Assembly: GCA_016705575.1 (NCBI GenBank)
Contig: JADIXX010000004.1
Span: 124,001-188,000, forward strand
Reading direction: 5' to 3'
Origin: Candidatus Aalborgicola defluviihabitans
Lineage (GTDB): Bacteria > Pseudomonadota > Gammaproteobacteria > Burkholderiales > Burkholderiaceae_C
DNA: 64,000 nucleotides
A model generated the notes under the pieces. It was not told the DNA's origin, searched no databases, and saw only the letters and a program-made list of their open reading frames with translations. Positions 16,793-25,804 of this stretch are shown piece after piece. The translations under genes were made by a program, and so were the position numbers. How positions within the stretch are numbered: position 1 is the stretch's first letter; every line of letters begins with the position of its first letter.

Positions 16793-17734
16793 ATGCTTAC
16801 CGCAAAAAGCCCAGCCATCAAACGGTGGCTCGACCACCAAATCGAAGAGAATCCGCCCCGAGCAAAGTCCGTTGTTATGACCTTGTTTGGCGATGTGATC
16901 GCCCCACACGGTGGACAAGTCTGGCTTGGTTGTCTGATAGAACTGCTGGCACCCTTTGGCATTAATGACCGCTTGGTGCGCACCAGCGTCTTCCGACTGG
17001 CCGAAGAAGGCTGGTTAGACGCACAACGCGAAGGCCGTAGGAGCCGGTACCTGCTAAATCCATCATCGGCTCACCGCTTTGAGCGCGCTTACCAGCGCAT
17101 CTACACACCGCCGTATCGCCAATGGAAAGGCACTTGGACACTTCTGTTGGCCACATCCAGCACGTTCACTGCAGAGGAACGGGCCAACTTACGCAAGGAG
17201 CTGCTTTGGGAGGGCTTTGGCTTGATAGCGCCATCGGTATTTGGACACCCAAACGCAAACTCCCAAACAGTCGAAGAAATCCTTAAGCGGGTAGGTGTTG
17301 AAGACCGGGTATTTGTCTGCGATGCCGTCGAATCAAAGTCCATCTCGACACGACCGCTGCGCGATCTCGTCTCGCAATGCTGGGATCTGGAATCCGTATC
17401 CGCCGATTACGACCGCTTCATTCAGTGCTTTGCAGCTCTGCCAAAGTTGCTGAGTGCCCGTAAAACGGTTGCCCCGGAGCAGGCGTTCGCCATTCGCACG
17501 TTGTTAATCCATGAATTCCGACGCGTCCAGTTGCATGATCAGCAATTACCTCTGGAACTGTTGCCGGAAAACTGGCCGGGCAAGACCGCATATGAATTGT
17601 GCAGCCAGATCTATCGTTCGACTTACGAGGCCGCAGATCAGCACGTGCTGAATGTATTGAAGCATGAGGACGACGCAGTGCCAGAATCTGCACCTTACTT
17701 TTACCAGCGCTTTGGAGGCTTGGTTTCACCGTGA
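16793..17734 (+). CDS. PaaX-family transcriptional regulator (PadR-like)
   Basis: 313 residues with the PaaX layout: N-terminal winged helix (residues about 22-95: VVMTLFGDVIAPHGGQVWLG, then DRLVRTSVFRLAEEGWL), a central domain and a C-terminal domain with RTLLIHEFRR. PaaX proteins are repressors released by phenylacetyl-CoA, and a PaaX relative controls anaerobic phenylacetate genes in Azoarcus. Its presence beside the reductase operon is a main argument for phenylacetate as the growth substrate. The ribosome-binding site before the ATG is weak. Confidence 0.88.
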   Translation: MLTAKSPAIKRWLDHQIEENPPRAKSVVMTLFGDVIAPHGGQVWLGCLIELLAPFGINDRLVRTSVFRLAEEGWLDAQREGRRSRYLLNPSSAHRFERAYQRIYTPPYRQWKGTWTLLLATSSTFTAEERANLRKELLWEGFGLIAPSVFGHPNANSQTVEEILKRVGVEDRVFVCDAVESKSISTRPLRDLVSQCWDLESVSADYDRFIQCFAALPKLLSARKTVAPEQAFAIRTLLIHEFRRVQLHDQQLPLELLPENWPGKTAYELCSQIYRSTYEAADQHVLNVLKHEDDAVPESAPYFYQRFGGLVSP

Positions 17735-17813
17735 AGATTGCAGTCGGGGACATTGGAGCACCAGGCTCATTTTTCTTTGGCAATAACACCCTTTAAACAC
17801 CAAGAAACAAAAA

Positions 17814-17842
17814 AGCCCCGTAAACACTGGGTTTGCGGGGCT
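17814..17842 (-). terminator. Intrinsic terminator after tRNA-Ser
   Basis: Stem AGCCCCG/CGGGGCT with a 15-base loop. Six A residues on the plus strand before it give the T run for minus-strand transcripts, so it best serves the tRNA-Ser transcript. It may also stop the PaaX-type gene from the other side (CTTT tail). Confidence 0.75.
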
Positions 17843-17879
17843 CTTTAGGGGCTTTGTTGGACGACAAAAAACCCATTTT

Positions 17880-17972
17880 TGGCGGAAACGGAGGGATTCG
17901 AACCCTCGATGAGGCTCTACACCCCATACTCCCTTAGCAGGGGAGCACCTTCGGCCACTCGGTCACGTTTCC
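17880..17972 (-). tRNA. tRNA-Ser (GCU anticodon)
   Basis: Full cloverleaf on the minus strand: acceptor GGAAACG/CGTTTCC, anticodon stem-loop CTCCCCTGCTAAGGGAG with GCT, long variable arm as in serine tRNAs, TTCGAAT T loop, discriminator G and encoded CCA. It lies 38 bp after lysC. Its 3' end faces the aromatic catabolic block. Confidence 0.95.
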
Positions 17973-18010
17973 TGAACGACTCGTATTATTGCACGAGTCG
18001 GCGCGATTAT

Positions 18011-19279
18011 TCAGCTAGCGGGCTGGTCAAGATCAAAAGCTTTGTGCAACGCCCGCACGGCCAGTTCCATGTACTTCTCGTCAATAACCACAGATGTCTT
18101 GATTTCGGAGGTTGAGATCATCTGGATGTTGATGCCCTCTTCACTCAGCACACGGAACATGGTGCTGGCCACACCGACGTGACTGCGCATGCCGATACCC
18201 ACGATGGACACCTTGCAGATTTTGGTGTCGCCCACCACTTCTTCGGCACCCAGGCTGGGCAGAACCGTGTTTCTGAGTAGGTCCACCGTCTTGATGTATT
18301 CACTGCGGTTAACCGTGAAGCTGAAATCGGTCTTGCCGTCTTTGCTCAGGTTCTGGATGATCATGTCCACTTCGATGTTGGCGTCGGCCACGGCACCTAA
18401 AATTTGGTAGGCAATACCGGGCTTGTCGGGTACACCCATCACAGCAATCTTGGCTTCATCGCGGTTGAATGCAATGCCAGAAACAATGGCTTGTTCCATG
18501 TTCTCGTCTTCCTCAAAAGTAATCAGGGTGCCGGATTTGGCTTCCTCGTCGATATCAATATCCCAGTTGGTGAAGCTGCTGAGCACGCGCAGTGGCACCT
18601 TGTACTTGCCAGCAAACTCCACGGAGCGAATTTGCAGCACCTTGGAGCCCATGGAGGCCATTTCCAGCATCTCTTCAAAGCTCACCGTTTTGAGGCGGCG
18701 CGCTTCGGGGACCACGCGGGGGTCAGTAGTGTAGACGCCATCCACATCGGTAAAGATCAGGCATTCGGCCGCTTTCATCGCGGCAGCCACCGCTACAGCC
18801 GATGTGTCGGAGCCACCGCGACCCAGCGTAGTGATATTGCCCTGGTCATCCATACCCTGAAAGCCAGTCACAATGACCACCTTGCCGTTTTCCAGGTCGC
18901 CACGCACCCGGGCGTCGTCGATTGACTCGATGCGGGCCTTGGTATACGCACTGTTGGTACGAATCGGCACTTGCCAGCCGGCATAGCTGACCGATTCAAC
19001 GCCTTCGGCTTGCAGCGCAATGGCCAGCAAAGCCGACGAGGCCTGTTCACCGGTGGCAGCCAGCATATCGAGCTCGCGGCCATAGGCTTCGTTCATTGTG
19101 GAAGGCGCCAATTCCTTTGCTAAACCCAATAGGCGATTCGTCTCGCCGCTCATGGCCGAGGGAACCACCACCATCTGGTGACCAGCGCGCATCCATTTGG
19201 CAACGCGTTTGGCAACATTGCGAATACGGTCCGTAGAACCCATCGATGTGCCGCCGTATTTGTGAACGATCAGTGCCAT
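18011..19279 (-). CDS. lysC: Aspartate kinase
   Basis: 422 residues. Starts MALIVHKYGGTSMGS, the kinase signature; the catalytic amino acid kinase domain ends near residue 240 and two ACT domains follow (GVPDKPGIAYQIL and GIGMRSHVGVASTMF), the sites for feedback by lysine and/or threonine. It makes aspartyl phosphate, the first step to Lys, Met and Thr. An upstream in-frame start at 19321 would add 14 residues with no family match and was rejected. Transcribed after tilS. Confidence 0.95.
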   Translation of the reverse strand: MALIVHKYGGTSMGSTDRIRNVAKRVAKWMRAGHQMVVVPSAMSGETNRLLGLAKELAPSTMNEAYGRELDMLAATGEQASSALLAIALQAEGVESVSYAGWQVPIRTNSAYTKARIESIDDARVRGDLENGKVVIVTGFQGMDDQGNITTLGRGGSDTSAVAVAAAMKAAECLIFTDVDGVYTTDPRVVPEARRLKTVSFEEMLEMASMGSKVLQIRSVEFAGKYKVPLRVLSSFTNWDIDIDEEAKSGTLITFEEDENMEQAIVSGIAFNRDEAKIAVMGVPDKPGIAYQILGAVADANIEVDMIIQNLSKDGKTDFSFTVNRSEYIKTVDLLRNTVLPSLGAEEVVGDTKICKVSIVGIGMRSHVGVASTMFRVLSEEGINIQMISTSEIKTSVVIDEKYMELAVRALHKAFDLDQPAS

Positions 19280-19305
19280 GAAATCAAGAATTTTTGTAGC
19301 AAAAC

Positions 19306-20268
19306 CTAGGGATTGTACCAAGTCAAGCAGTCGATATTGCGCTGCACAAATCCAGAACCAACCTTGATGTGGATGCGGTGACCCCGCGTGGTGCAGGCGC
19401 TGACCTGGTCCAGCAGCTCGGTCAACTGTGCCGCGGTGGGCACCGCAGCATGCACAGACCGCAGCCAGTGCCGCAGGACGTTGGCCTGGCGCGCCCGGCT
19501 GAGCGCCTGCAGAGCTTTGATTCTTGGTGCGCCGTCGCCATCACGCCCAATACTGTACAAGTCCCCAACGGCCACTTCCTCCAGTAGCTGTTGAGCCTGC
19601 GCCGCATGGGCTGCACTGCGCGCAAAGGTGTCGCGGTAGTGCGCAAACGCGGTTTGCAATGCCGGGGTCACCGTCGCCCGAATCTGATTGCGGGTAAATC
19701 GGGCGTCATGGTTGGTTGGGTCTTCCACAAAGGGGATGCCGCGCAGCGCCAGCCAGGCGCGAAGATCAGCGCCGGCCACGGTTAGAAACGGGCGGTAGTA
19801 ATCCACCCCTTCGCGCTGCCAGTGCGCGGGCATGGCGCTCAGGCCCGCCAGCCCGGCACCGCGACTCAGGGCTAGCAAGAGAGTTTCAACCTGGTCATCG
19901 GCGTGCTGTGCAATTGCTATTGATCTGATAGTGGGTTGCGTAGTATCCACGAGGGCTAGAGCACGAAAAGCCCTATAACGTGCCTGACGTGCGGCATCTT
20001 CCGGGCTTTGCCCGGGCTGCTTGCCGGCATCTACCTGCTGCACACGCAAGGGTACGTTCAGCTGTAGGCACAGGGCACGGCAATGGGCCTCAAAGCTGTC
20101 AGCGGCTGCCTGCAGGCCATGGTTGATGTGCAAGGCCACTACCTGCTCGGGCCACTTCTGGGCACAAGCCACCAGCAACGCAACCGAATCAGCACCGCCA
20201 CTCAGCGCCACTGCCAATGGCAAAACGGGGTTAAAACCCCGCATGGCATCGTCAACCGATTGGGTCAC
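19306..20268 (-). CDS. tilS: tRNA(Ile)-lysidine synthase
   Basis: 320 residues. The N-type ATP pyrophosphatase loop is ALSGGADSVAL (residues 21-31), followed by the LHINHGL region. TilS converts C34 of the AUA-decoding tRNA-Ile to lysidine, an essential step. The region before QHADDQVETLLLALSRGAG carries about 17 residues encoded by the dispersed 48-bp repeat (see 19913-19963), with ALALVDTTQP in a place where family members have a short loop. The C-terminal domain is short. It sits between accA and lysC. Confidence 0.92.
   Translation of the reverse strand: MTQSVDDAMRGFNPVLPLAVALSGGADSVALLVACAQKWPEQVVALHINHGLQAAADSFEAHCRALCLQLNVPLRVQQVDAGKQPGQSPEDAARQARYRAFRALALVDTTQPTIRSIAIAQHADDQVETLLLALSRGAGLAGLSAMPAHWQREGVDYYRPFLTVAGADLRAWLALRGIPFVEDPTNHDARFTRNQIRATVTPALQTAFAHYRDTFARSAAHAAQAQQLLEEVAVGDLYSIGRDGDGAPRIKALQALSRARQANVLRHWLRSVHAAVPTAAQLTELLDQVSACTTRGHRIHIKVGSGFVQRNIDCLTWYNP
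19913..19963 (+). repeat. Dispersed ~48-bp repeat, copy 1, inside tilS
   Basis: Starts TTGCTATTGATCTGATAG and ends ATCCACGAGGGCTAGAGC. The 5' part can form GCTAT/ATAG. It lies antisense to tilS and is read through in frame as about residues 102-118. Confidence 0.75.
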
Positions 20269-20286
20269 GCCGGACCCCGCAGCGCG

Positions 20287-21264
20287 TTAGCGCCCCGTTG
20301 CCTTGGTGTCGGTAAAGCGCCCATAGCTTTGTAAACGTTCATAGCGCCGGTCCAGCAATTCCTTAACTTTCAGGTCGCTGATCTGGCGGTAGGCATCGGC
20401 CAAGGCACGTTTGAGGAACACGGCGGCCTGCTTCATGTCGCGGTGGGCGCCACCCACGGGCTCGTTCACAATCTTGTCGATCACACCCAGGGCCTTGAGG
20501 CGGTGCGCGGTAATACCCATAGCCTCGGCAGCGTCGGATGCCTTATCCGATGTCTTCCACAAAATGGAGGCGCAGCCTTCGGGGCTGATGACGGCATAGA
20601 TGGAGTACTGCAGCATGACCAGTTGGTCCGCCACCGAAATGGCCAATGCGCCGCCGGAACCGCCCTCTCCAATGATGGTCGTGATGATGGGCACTTCCAG
20701 TTGGGCCATCTCAAAAATATTGCGGCCAATGGCTTCGGACTGGCCACGTTCTTCGGCGTCAATGCCGGGGTAAGCGCCAGGCGTGTCCACAAAGGTAAAC
20801 ACCGGCAGCTTGAATTTTTCTGCCAATTTCATCAGCCGCAGAGCTTTGCGGTAGCCCTCTGGCTTGCTCATGCCGAAGTTGCGCAGGCCGCGTTCCTTGG
20901 TGTCACGCCCTTTTTGATGGCCCAGCACCATGCAGGGTGTGCCGTTGAAGCGGGCCAAGCCACCAACAATGGAGAGGTCATCCGCAAAATGGCGGTCGCC
21001 ATGCAACTCTACAAAATGCGTGAACAGTTCGTTGATGTAGTCCAGCGTGTAGGGGCGCTCGGCGTGACGGGCAATTTTGGTGATTTGCCAGGGGGTCAGG
21101 TCACTGTAGATGTCTTTGGTGAGCTGCTGGCTTTTCTTGCTGAGTTGATCAATCTCCGCGGAAATGTCGACGGCAGATTCGTTTTGTACGTAACGCAATT
21201 CTTCAATTTTGGTTTCAAGGTCCGCAATCGGTTGCTCAAAATCCAGAAATGTCTTTTTTCCCAT
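20287..21264 (-). CDS. accA: Acetyl-CoA carboxylase carboxyltransferase subunit alpha
   Basis: 325 residues, near the E. coli length (319). Family segments seen: LDFEQPIADLETKIEEL at the N-terminus, GHQKGRDTKERGLRNFGMS, VFTFVDTPGAYPGIDAEERG and IGEGGSGGALAI. With AccD it moves the carboxyl group from biotin to acetyl-CoA to make malonyl-CoA. Followed by tilS and preceded by the AlkA-type gene on the same strand. Confidence 0.97.
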   Translation of the reverse strand: MGKKTFLDFEQPIADLETKIEELRYVQNESAVDISAEIDQLSKKSQQLTKDIYSDLTPWQITKIARHAERPYTLDYINELFTHFVELHGDRHFADDLSIVGGLARFNGTPCMVLGHQKGRDTKERGLRNFGMSKPEGYRKALRLMKLAEKFKLPVFTFVDTPGAYPGIDAEERGQSEAIGRNIFEMAQLEVPIITTIIGEGGSGGALAISVADQLVMLQYSIYAVISPEGCASILWKTSDKASDAAEAMGITAHRLKALGVIDKIVNEPVGGAHRDMKQAAVFLKRALADAYRQISDLKVKELLDRRYERLQSYGRFTDTKATGR

Positions 21265-21297
21265 GGTCCTATCCTTTTCTTTTGCGTGCCGGCAGGG

Positions 21298-21951
21298 TCA
21301 ATATTCCACCGGTACGGGATCCAGCGATCGCCAAATATACCAAGTTGCAACGGTGCAATACGGCTCCCAAGCAGCGGCCACCTCGCGCGCGTCGCTGCGG
21401 CTCACCACATCACCTGAAAAATAATTGTGGCTGATGCCGTTGATCAGGCCCACATCGTCCAGCGGCAACACGTTGGGCCGCATGAGGTGAAAAATCAAAA
21501 ACATCTCAGCCGTCCAGCGACCAATACCGCGGATGGCTACCAGCTCGGCCACGATCTCATCGTCGCTCATGGCATCCCATGACTTGACGTGCAAGGCCCC
21601 ATTGTCAAAGTGCAGCGCCAGATCGACCAGGTATTCGACCTTGCGCGTACTTAAGCCCGCCGCGCGCATGTCGTCGACTTTGAGTTTGAGCACATTGGCC
21701 GCTGTGATCTTGCGCGGCAACAGTGCAGCAAAGCGGTCCCACACCGTTTGCGCGGCCTTGACGGAAATCTGCTGCCCCACCACGCTACGGGCCAGGGTGA
21801 CAAAGGCATCACCCCGAGTCTCCAGGCAAGCATCGCCAAACTGAGGGATCAGGCGCTTCATCACCCGGTCTTTTTTGACCAGATGCTTGCAAGCATCTGC
21901 CCAAAAATCGGGAATACGCTGCGCGACCGCAGCTGGCTTGGGAGGCACCAT
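21298..21951 (-). CDS. alkA: DNA-3-methyladenine glycosylase II (AlkA-type HhH-GPD)
   Basis: 217 residues. The helix-hairpin-helix and GPD loop are visible as VAIRGIGRWTAEMFLIFHLM, followed by the catalytic Asp in PLDDVGL. It removes alkylated bases in base excision repair. The start at 21951 shares one base with the cysS stop (TAATG), so translation is coupled. It lacks the N-terminal domain of E. coli AlkA, as many short bacterial forms do. Confidence 0.88.
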   Translation of the reverse strand: MVPPKPAAVAQRIPDFWADACKHLVKKDRVMKRLIPQFGDACLETRGDAFVTLARSVVGQQISVKAAQTVWDRFAALLPRKITAANVLKLKVDDMRAAGLSTRKVEYLVDLALHFDNGALHVKSWDAMSDDEIVAELVAIRGIGRWTAEMFLIFHLMRPNVLPLDDVGLINGISHNYFSGDVVSRSDAREVAAAWEPYCTVATWYIWRSLDPVPVEY

Positions 21952-23345
21952 TACTTCACGACTTCCCAAGTGGTGCCGGACGCTGAATCCTTGAGCACAA
22001 TGCCCTGCGCCAGCAAGTTTTTGCGAATGGTGTCCGCCAGTGCAAAGTCGCGCTCAGCCTTGGCTGCTGCGCGCTGGGCAATGCGATCCAGAATGGCCGT
22101 TTCATCCAACACCGCACCAGCCTGCAAAAACACCTTGGGGTCGGCCTGTAACAACCCCACGCAAGCGCCCAACGCGCGCAACAACCCAGCCAACGCCTTG
22201 GATTGGGTGCGGTTGATCTCGCTAGCCAGGTCAAACAGCACAGCTACCGCTTCAGGCGTACCAAAGTCCTCATCCATGGCCGCCTTGAAGCGGGCGGCAA
22301 AGGGCTCGGTCCAGTCAATTGCATCCAACACCTGAGCCGGGACCAGATCCAGCGCCGTGTACAGGCGCTTGAGCGCGGTGCGCGCGTCGTCCAGGTGCGC
22401 GTCGCTGTAGTTCAGGGCACTGCGGTAGTGGGTGCGGATCAGGAAAAACCGCACCGTCTCGGCATCGTACTGTTTCAGCACGTCGCGGATGGTGAAGAAA
22501 TTGCCCAGCGATTTGGACATCTTCTCGTTATCCACCCGCACAAAACCGTTGTGCACCCAGAATTTGGCAAGCGGCTTGCCATTGGCACCTTCACTCTGGG
22601 CAATTTCATTCTCATGGTGGGGAAACTGCAGGTCGGCACCACCACCGTGGATATCAAATGTTTCGCCCAGGGTCTTGCAGCTCATCGCAGAGCACTCGAT
22701 GTGCCAGCCCGGGCGGCCCTTGCCAAAGCTGTAGCCCAGCGCCTGCGCGTCCCACTTGGCGTCTTCGGGTTCGCTGTCTTTGGCGGATTTCCACAACACG
22801 AAGTCCAGCGGGTCTTCCTTGCCATCCTGCACAGCCACGCGCTCGCCGGCGCGCAGTTCGTCCAGCGACTTGCCCGACAACTTGCCGTAACCCGGAAACT
22901 TGCGCACCGCAAAGTTCACATCTCCATTGCTGGCTTGGTAGGCCAAGCCTTTTTGCTCCAAGGTCTTGATGATGGCGAGCATCTCGGGCACGTACTCGGT
23001 GGCGCGTGGCTCCAGGCTAGGCGATTCAATTGCCAGTGCACCAATGTCCAGGTGCATCGCGGTAATCATCTCGTCAGTCAGGGCGCGGATGGTAATGCGG
23101 CGCTCCACCGCGCGCTTGATGATCTTGTCATCAATGTCGGTGATGTTGCGCACATAAGTCACCTTCAATCCGCTGGCCTTGAGCCACCGCTGGACAATGT
23201 CAAACGCCATCATCATGCGCGCGTGACCAATGTGGCACAGGTCGTAAATGGTCATGCCGCACACATACATGCGCACGTGGCCGGGCTCAATGGGGGTAAA
23301 CGGTTCCAGCGCACGCGACAGCGTGTTGTATATGCGCAAACTCAT
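21951..23345 (-). CDS. cysS: Cysteinyl-tRNA synthetase
   Basis: 464 residues. Start at MSLRIYNTLSRALEPF (23345). CGMTIYDLCHIGHARMMM holds the class I HIGH motif with its zinc Cys; GWHIECSAMS and the KMSKSLGN loop follow. It charges tRNA-Cys. An extended frame back to 23441 has no family similarity. It is the first gene of a cysS-alkA-accA-tilS-lysC run and is divergent from the TPR gene at 23531. Confidence 0.97.
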   Translation of the reverse strand: MSLRIYNTLSRALEPFTPIEPGHVRMYVCGMTIYDLCHIGHARMMMAFDIVQRWLKASGLKVTYVRNITDIDDKIIKRAVERRITIRALTDEMITAMHLDIGALAIESPSLEPRATEYVPEMLAIIKTLEQKGLAYQASNGDVNFAVRKFPGYGKLSGKSLDELRAGERVAVQDGKEDPLDFVLWKSAKDSEPEDAKWDAQALGYSFGKGRPGWHIECSAMSCKTLGETFDIHGGGADLQFPHHENEIAQSEGANGKPLAKFWVHNGFVRVDNEKMSKSLGNFFTIRDVLKQYDAETVRFFLIRTHYRSALNYSDAHLDDARTALKRLYTALDLVPAQVLDAIDWTEPFAARFKAAMDEDFGTPEAVAVLFDLASEINRTQSKALAGLLRALGACVGLLQADPKVFLQAGAVLDETAILDRIAQRAAAKAERDFALADTIRKNLLAQGIVLKDSASGTTWEVVK

Positions 23346-23530
23346 GGGTATTTCAATGCCACCCGCCCAGGCATTTTGCATCCTGGCAAGGGCTTTCATT
23401 CGTCCGAGTGTCGTAAGGGGTAAGTTCGTGGCCTTCACCAAAGGGCGGCTCCACCCCTCAGCTACAATTCAACGCAGTATAAAGCCCCGTGCCAGAGGGG
23501 TCATTTAACGCCTGAGAATCTGAAAGCTTT

Positions 23531-24544
23531 ATGACGTACTCCCGCCTACCCGTACTTGGATCCCTGCGATTGCTGACCCTTGCCGCTGCCCTTGCGGTGG
23601 GTCTGGCGCATGCAGACGACTATGCAGATGTGTCCCAACTGGTGCGGACCGGCAAATTGGCGGATGCACTGACCAAGGCAGACCTCTACCTTGCCGGTAA
23701 ACCACGCGATCCACAGATGCGATTTCTCAAAGGGGTCATTCAGCGTGACTCCGGCAAGACGAACGATGCGATCGCCACCTTTACCCATCTGACTGAAGAC
23801 TTTCCAGAGCTACCAGAGCCCTACAACAACCTGGCGGTTATGTATGCCGGTCAGAGCCAATACGACAAGGCCCGCACAGCACTGGAAATGGCTATTCGTA
23901 CCAATCCCAGCTATGCAACCGCCCATGAGAATTTGGGCGACGTCTACGCCAAGCTGGCCAGCCAGGCCTACAACAAAGCACTGCAGTTGGACGCAACCAA
24001 TCCCGCAGTAGCGCCCAAACTTGCCCTTATCCGCGAACTCTTCAGCCTGACGGGCGCCAAGGGCCAGCGCCCTACCGCGACCTCTGCGGTTGCACCCGCC
24101 ACACCAGTTCCGGCTACACCGGCGGCCACTGCTCCTGCAGCCGTCGTTGCCAAGAATCCTTCGATGCCAACCCCTGCTGCGCCTAGTGCGGCCCCTAGCG
24201 ATAACGCATCCCGGGATGCGGAGGCTGCTGTGAATGCCTGGGCCAAGGCCTGGTCGTCCCGCGACATGAAAGCCTATCTGGCCTCATACAGCAAAGACTT
24301 TGCCACACCGTCTGGCATGAGCCGCAGTGCTTGGGAAGAAGAGCGCCGCCAGCGCATCATCAATAAATCCAAGATCAGCGTGAGGCTGGAACACCTGACC
24401 GTAACCGTTTCAGGCAATATGGCGGTTGCCAAATTCAAGCAGGAATACAAAGCCAACGACCTATCCGTTTCCAGCCGTAAGACACTGGACTTGGTCAAAA
24501 ATGGCGACCGCTGGCAAATTGTCAAAGAATCCACCGGCACCTGA
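23531..24544 (+). CDS. Secreted TPR protein with NTF2-like C-terminal domain
   Basis: 337 residues. A signal peptide ends near ALAVGLAHADD. TPR units follow at about residues 35-170 (PYNNLAVMYAGQSQYDKARTALEMA, ATAHENLGDVYAKLASQAYNKAL), then a Pro/Ala/Thr linker (about 180-230) and an NTF2/SnoaL-like domain (AWAKAWSSRDMKAYLASY). It is probably periplasmic or outer-membrane linked. It is followed at once by an L,D-transpeptidase whose C-terminal domain is of the same kind, so the two likely act together in cell-wall work. Confidence 0.75.
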   Translation: MTYSRLPVLGSLRLLTLAAALAVGLAHADDYADVSQLVRTGKLADALTKADLYLAGKPRDPQMRFLKGVIQRDSGKTNDAIATFTHLTEDFPELPEPYNNLAVMYAGQSQYDKARTALEMAIRTNPSYATAHENLGDVYAKLASQAYNKALQLDATNPAVAPKLALIRELFSLTGAKGQRPTATSAVAPATPVPATPAATAPAAVVAKNPSMPTPAAPSAAPSDNASRDAEAAVNAWAKAWSSRDMKAYLASYSKDFATPSGMSRSAWEEERRQRIINKSKISVRLEHLTVTVSGNMAVAKFKQEYKANDLSVSSRKTLDLVKNGDRWQIVKESTGT

Positions 24545-24559
24545 TGCTTGACGGTTGAC

Positions 24560-25804
24560 ATGGTCAGGTTGATTCTCAAGACGCTGCTGTTGGCCCTGGT
24601 GGTCAGCAGCGGCGGTTCCGCCTATGCAGTGCATCCCAAACGGCATGGCAAGTCCAAGCCGCCGGTGCGCAAGGAAGTTGCCGTCGTCAAAGACACCGAC
24701 GGTGTGGCGGAAGCCCGACTGATCGAGGTATACAAACTGATAGCGCAGGCTCACAACCGCGAAGCACTGATCAAGGCCGACGCACTGGTGGCGGACTACC
24801 CTCACTTCCAACTGGCGCAACTGGTGCTCGGCGACCTGCTGGCTGCCAAAACACGGCCGATCAAAGCCTTTGGCGACGTGTCAGACACGGTTGCGCGCAA
24901 CGCTGGCGCAGCGCTCGCCGAGTTGCGTGAAGAGTCACGACAACGGGTACGTGCCCTGCGTGAACGCCCTGTGCACGGCACAGTGCCATCGCAGTTCCTT
25001 GCTCTTTCGCAAAAAACCCGCCATGCGATTGCGGTGGATGCGTCTCGATCGCGGCTGTACCTGTTTGAGAACACCCCCAGCGGACTGAACTTGGTGGCGG
25101 ACTACTATATCTCGGTCGGCAAGGCGGGCACTGCCAAGGCTGCCGAGGGTGACCAGCGAACACCCTTGGGTGTGTACTACATCACCAGCAACCTGGACCC
25201 GAAGTCGCTCAAAGACTTTTACGGATCGGGTGCGCTGCCCATCAGCTACCCCAACATTCTGGATGCCAAGCGTGGCAAAACGGGCAGCGGCATCTGGTTG
25301 CACGGCACCCCACCCAACCAATTCTCGCGTGCACCGCAGGCCACCGATGGCTGCGTGGTGCTAGCCAACCCGGACCTGCAACACATCATCCGCACGGTGG
25401 AAGTTCGCTCCACCCCCGTGGTGATCGCGACGCAACTTCAGTGGGTGGCACCGCAAAGCACACGCGCGGCGAGCAAGCCGTTTGAAGACGCGCTGCTGGG
25501 TTGGCGCAACGCCAAGACTGCAGGTAATCTGCAACAATTGCTTGCCTATTACACGCCTGACTTCAACAGCAACGGCAAAAACCTGGCGCAATGGACGCCA
25601 ACGCTCAAGACCGAGTTGGACCAGACCCAGGGCCGCACCATTCAGCTCAAGGATTTGTCCTACCTGCACTGGACCGATACCAACGACACCATGGTCGTGA
25701 CCTTTGGTGAAGTGGCTAATGGCACACGCATGGGCTTGAACAAGCGTCAATACTGGATTCGCCAGGAGAATCAGTGGAAGATATTTTTTGAAGGAGTGAT
25801 TTGA
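24560..25804 (+). CDS. L,D-transpeptidase (YkuD family) with NTF2-like C-terminal domain
   Basis: 414 residues. N-terminal hydrophobic signal (LLALVVSSGGSAYA), helical region, then YkuD catalytic domain (about 145-290) with His248 in WLHGTPPNQ and nucleophile Cys265 in ATDGCVVL. It would crosslink peptidoglycan or attach proteins to it in the periplasm. The last 115 residues (FEDALLGWRNAKTAGNLQQL onward) form an NTF2-like domain resembling that of the upstream TPR protein. It overlaps the next gene by one base. Confidence 0.85.
   Translation: MVRLILKTLLLALVVSSGGSAYAVHPKRHGKSKPPVRKEVAVVKDTDGVAEARLIEVYKLIAQAHNREALIKADALVADYPHFQLAQLVLGDLLAAKTRPIKAFGDVSDTVARNAGAALAELREESRQRVRALRERPVHGTVPSQFLALSQKTRHAIAVDASRSRLYLFENTPSGLNLVADYYISVGKAGTAKAAEGDQRTPLGVYYITSNLDPKSLKDFYGSGALPISYPNILDAKRGKTGSGIWLHGTPPNQFSRAPQATDGCVVLANPDLQHIIRTVEVRSTPVVIATQLQWVAPQSTRAASKPFEDALLGWRNAKTAGNLQQLLAYYTPDFNSNGKNLAQWTPTLKTELDQTQGRTIQLKDLSYLHWTDTNDTMVVTFGEVANGTRMGLNKRQYWIRQENQWKIFFEGVI

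Noticed and set aside
22203..23423. Long open frame (406 codons) on the plus strand opposite cysS
   Set aside because: It is the antisense shadow of a well-conserved synthetase gene in GC-rich DNA, with no domain or ribosome-binding site.
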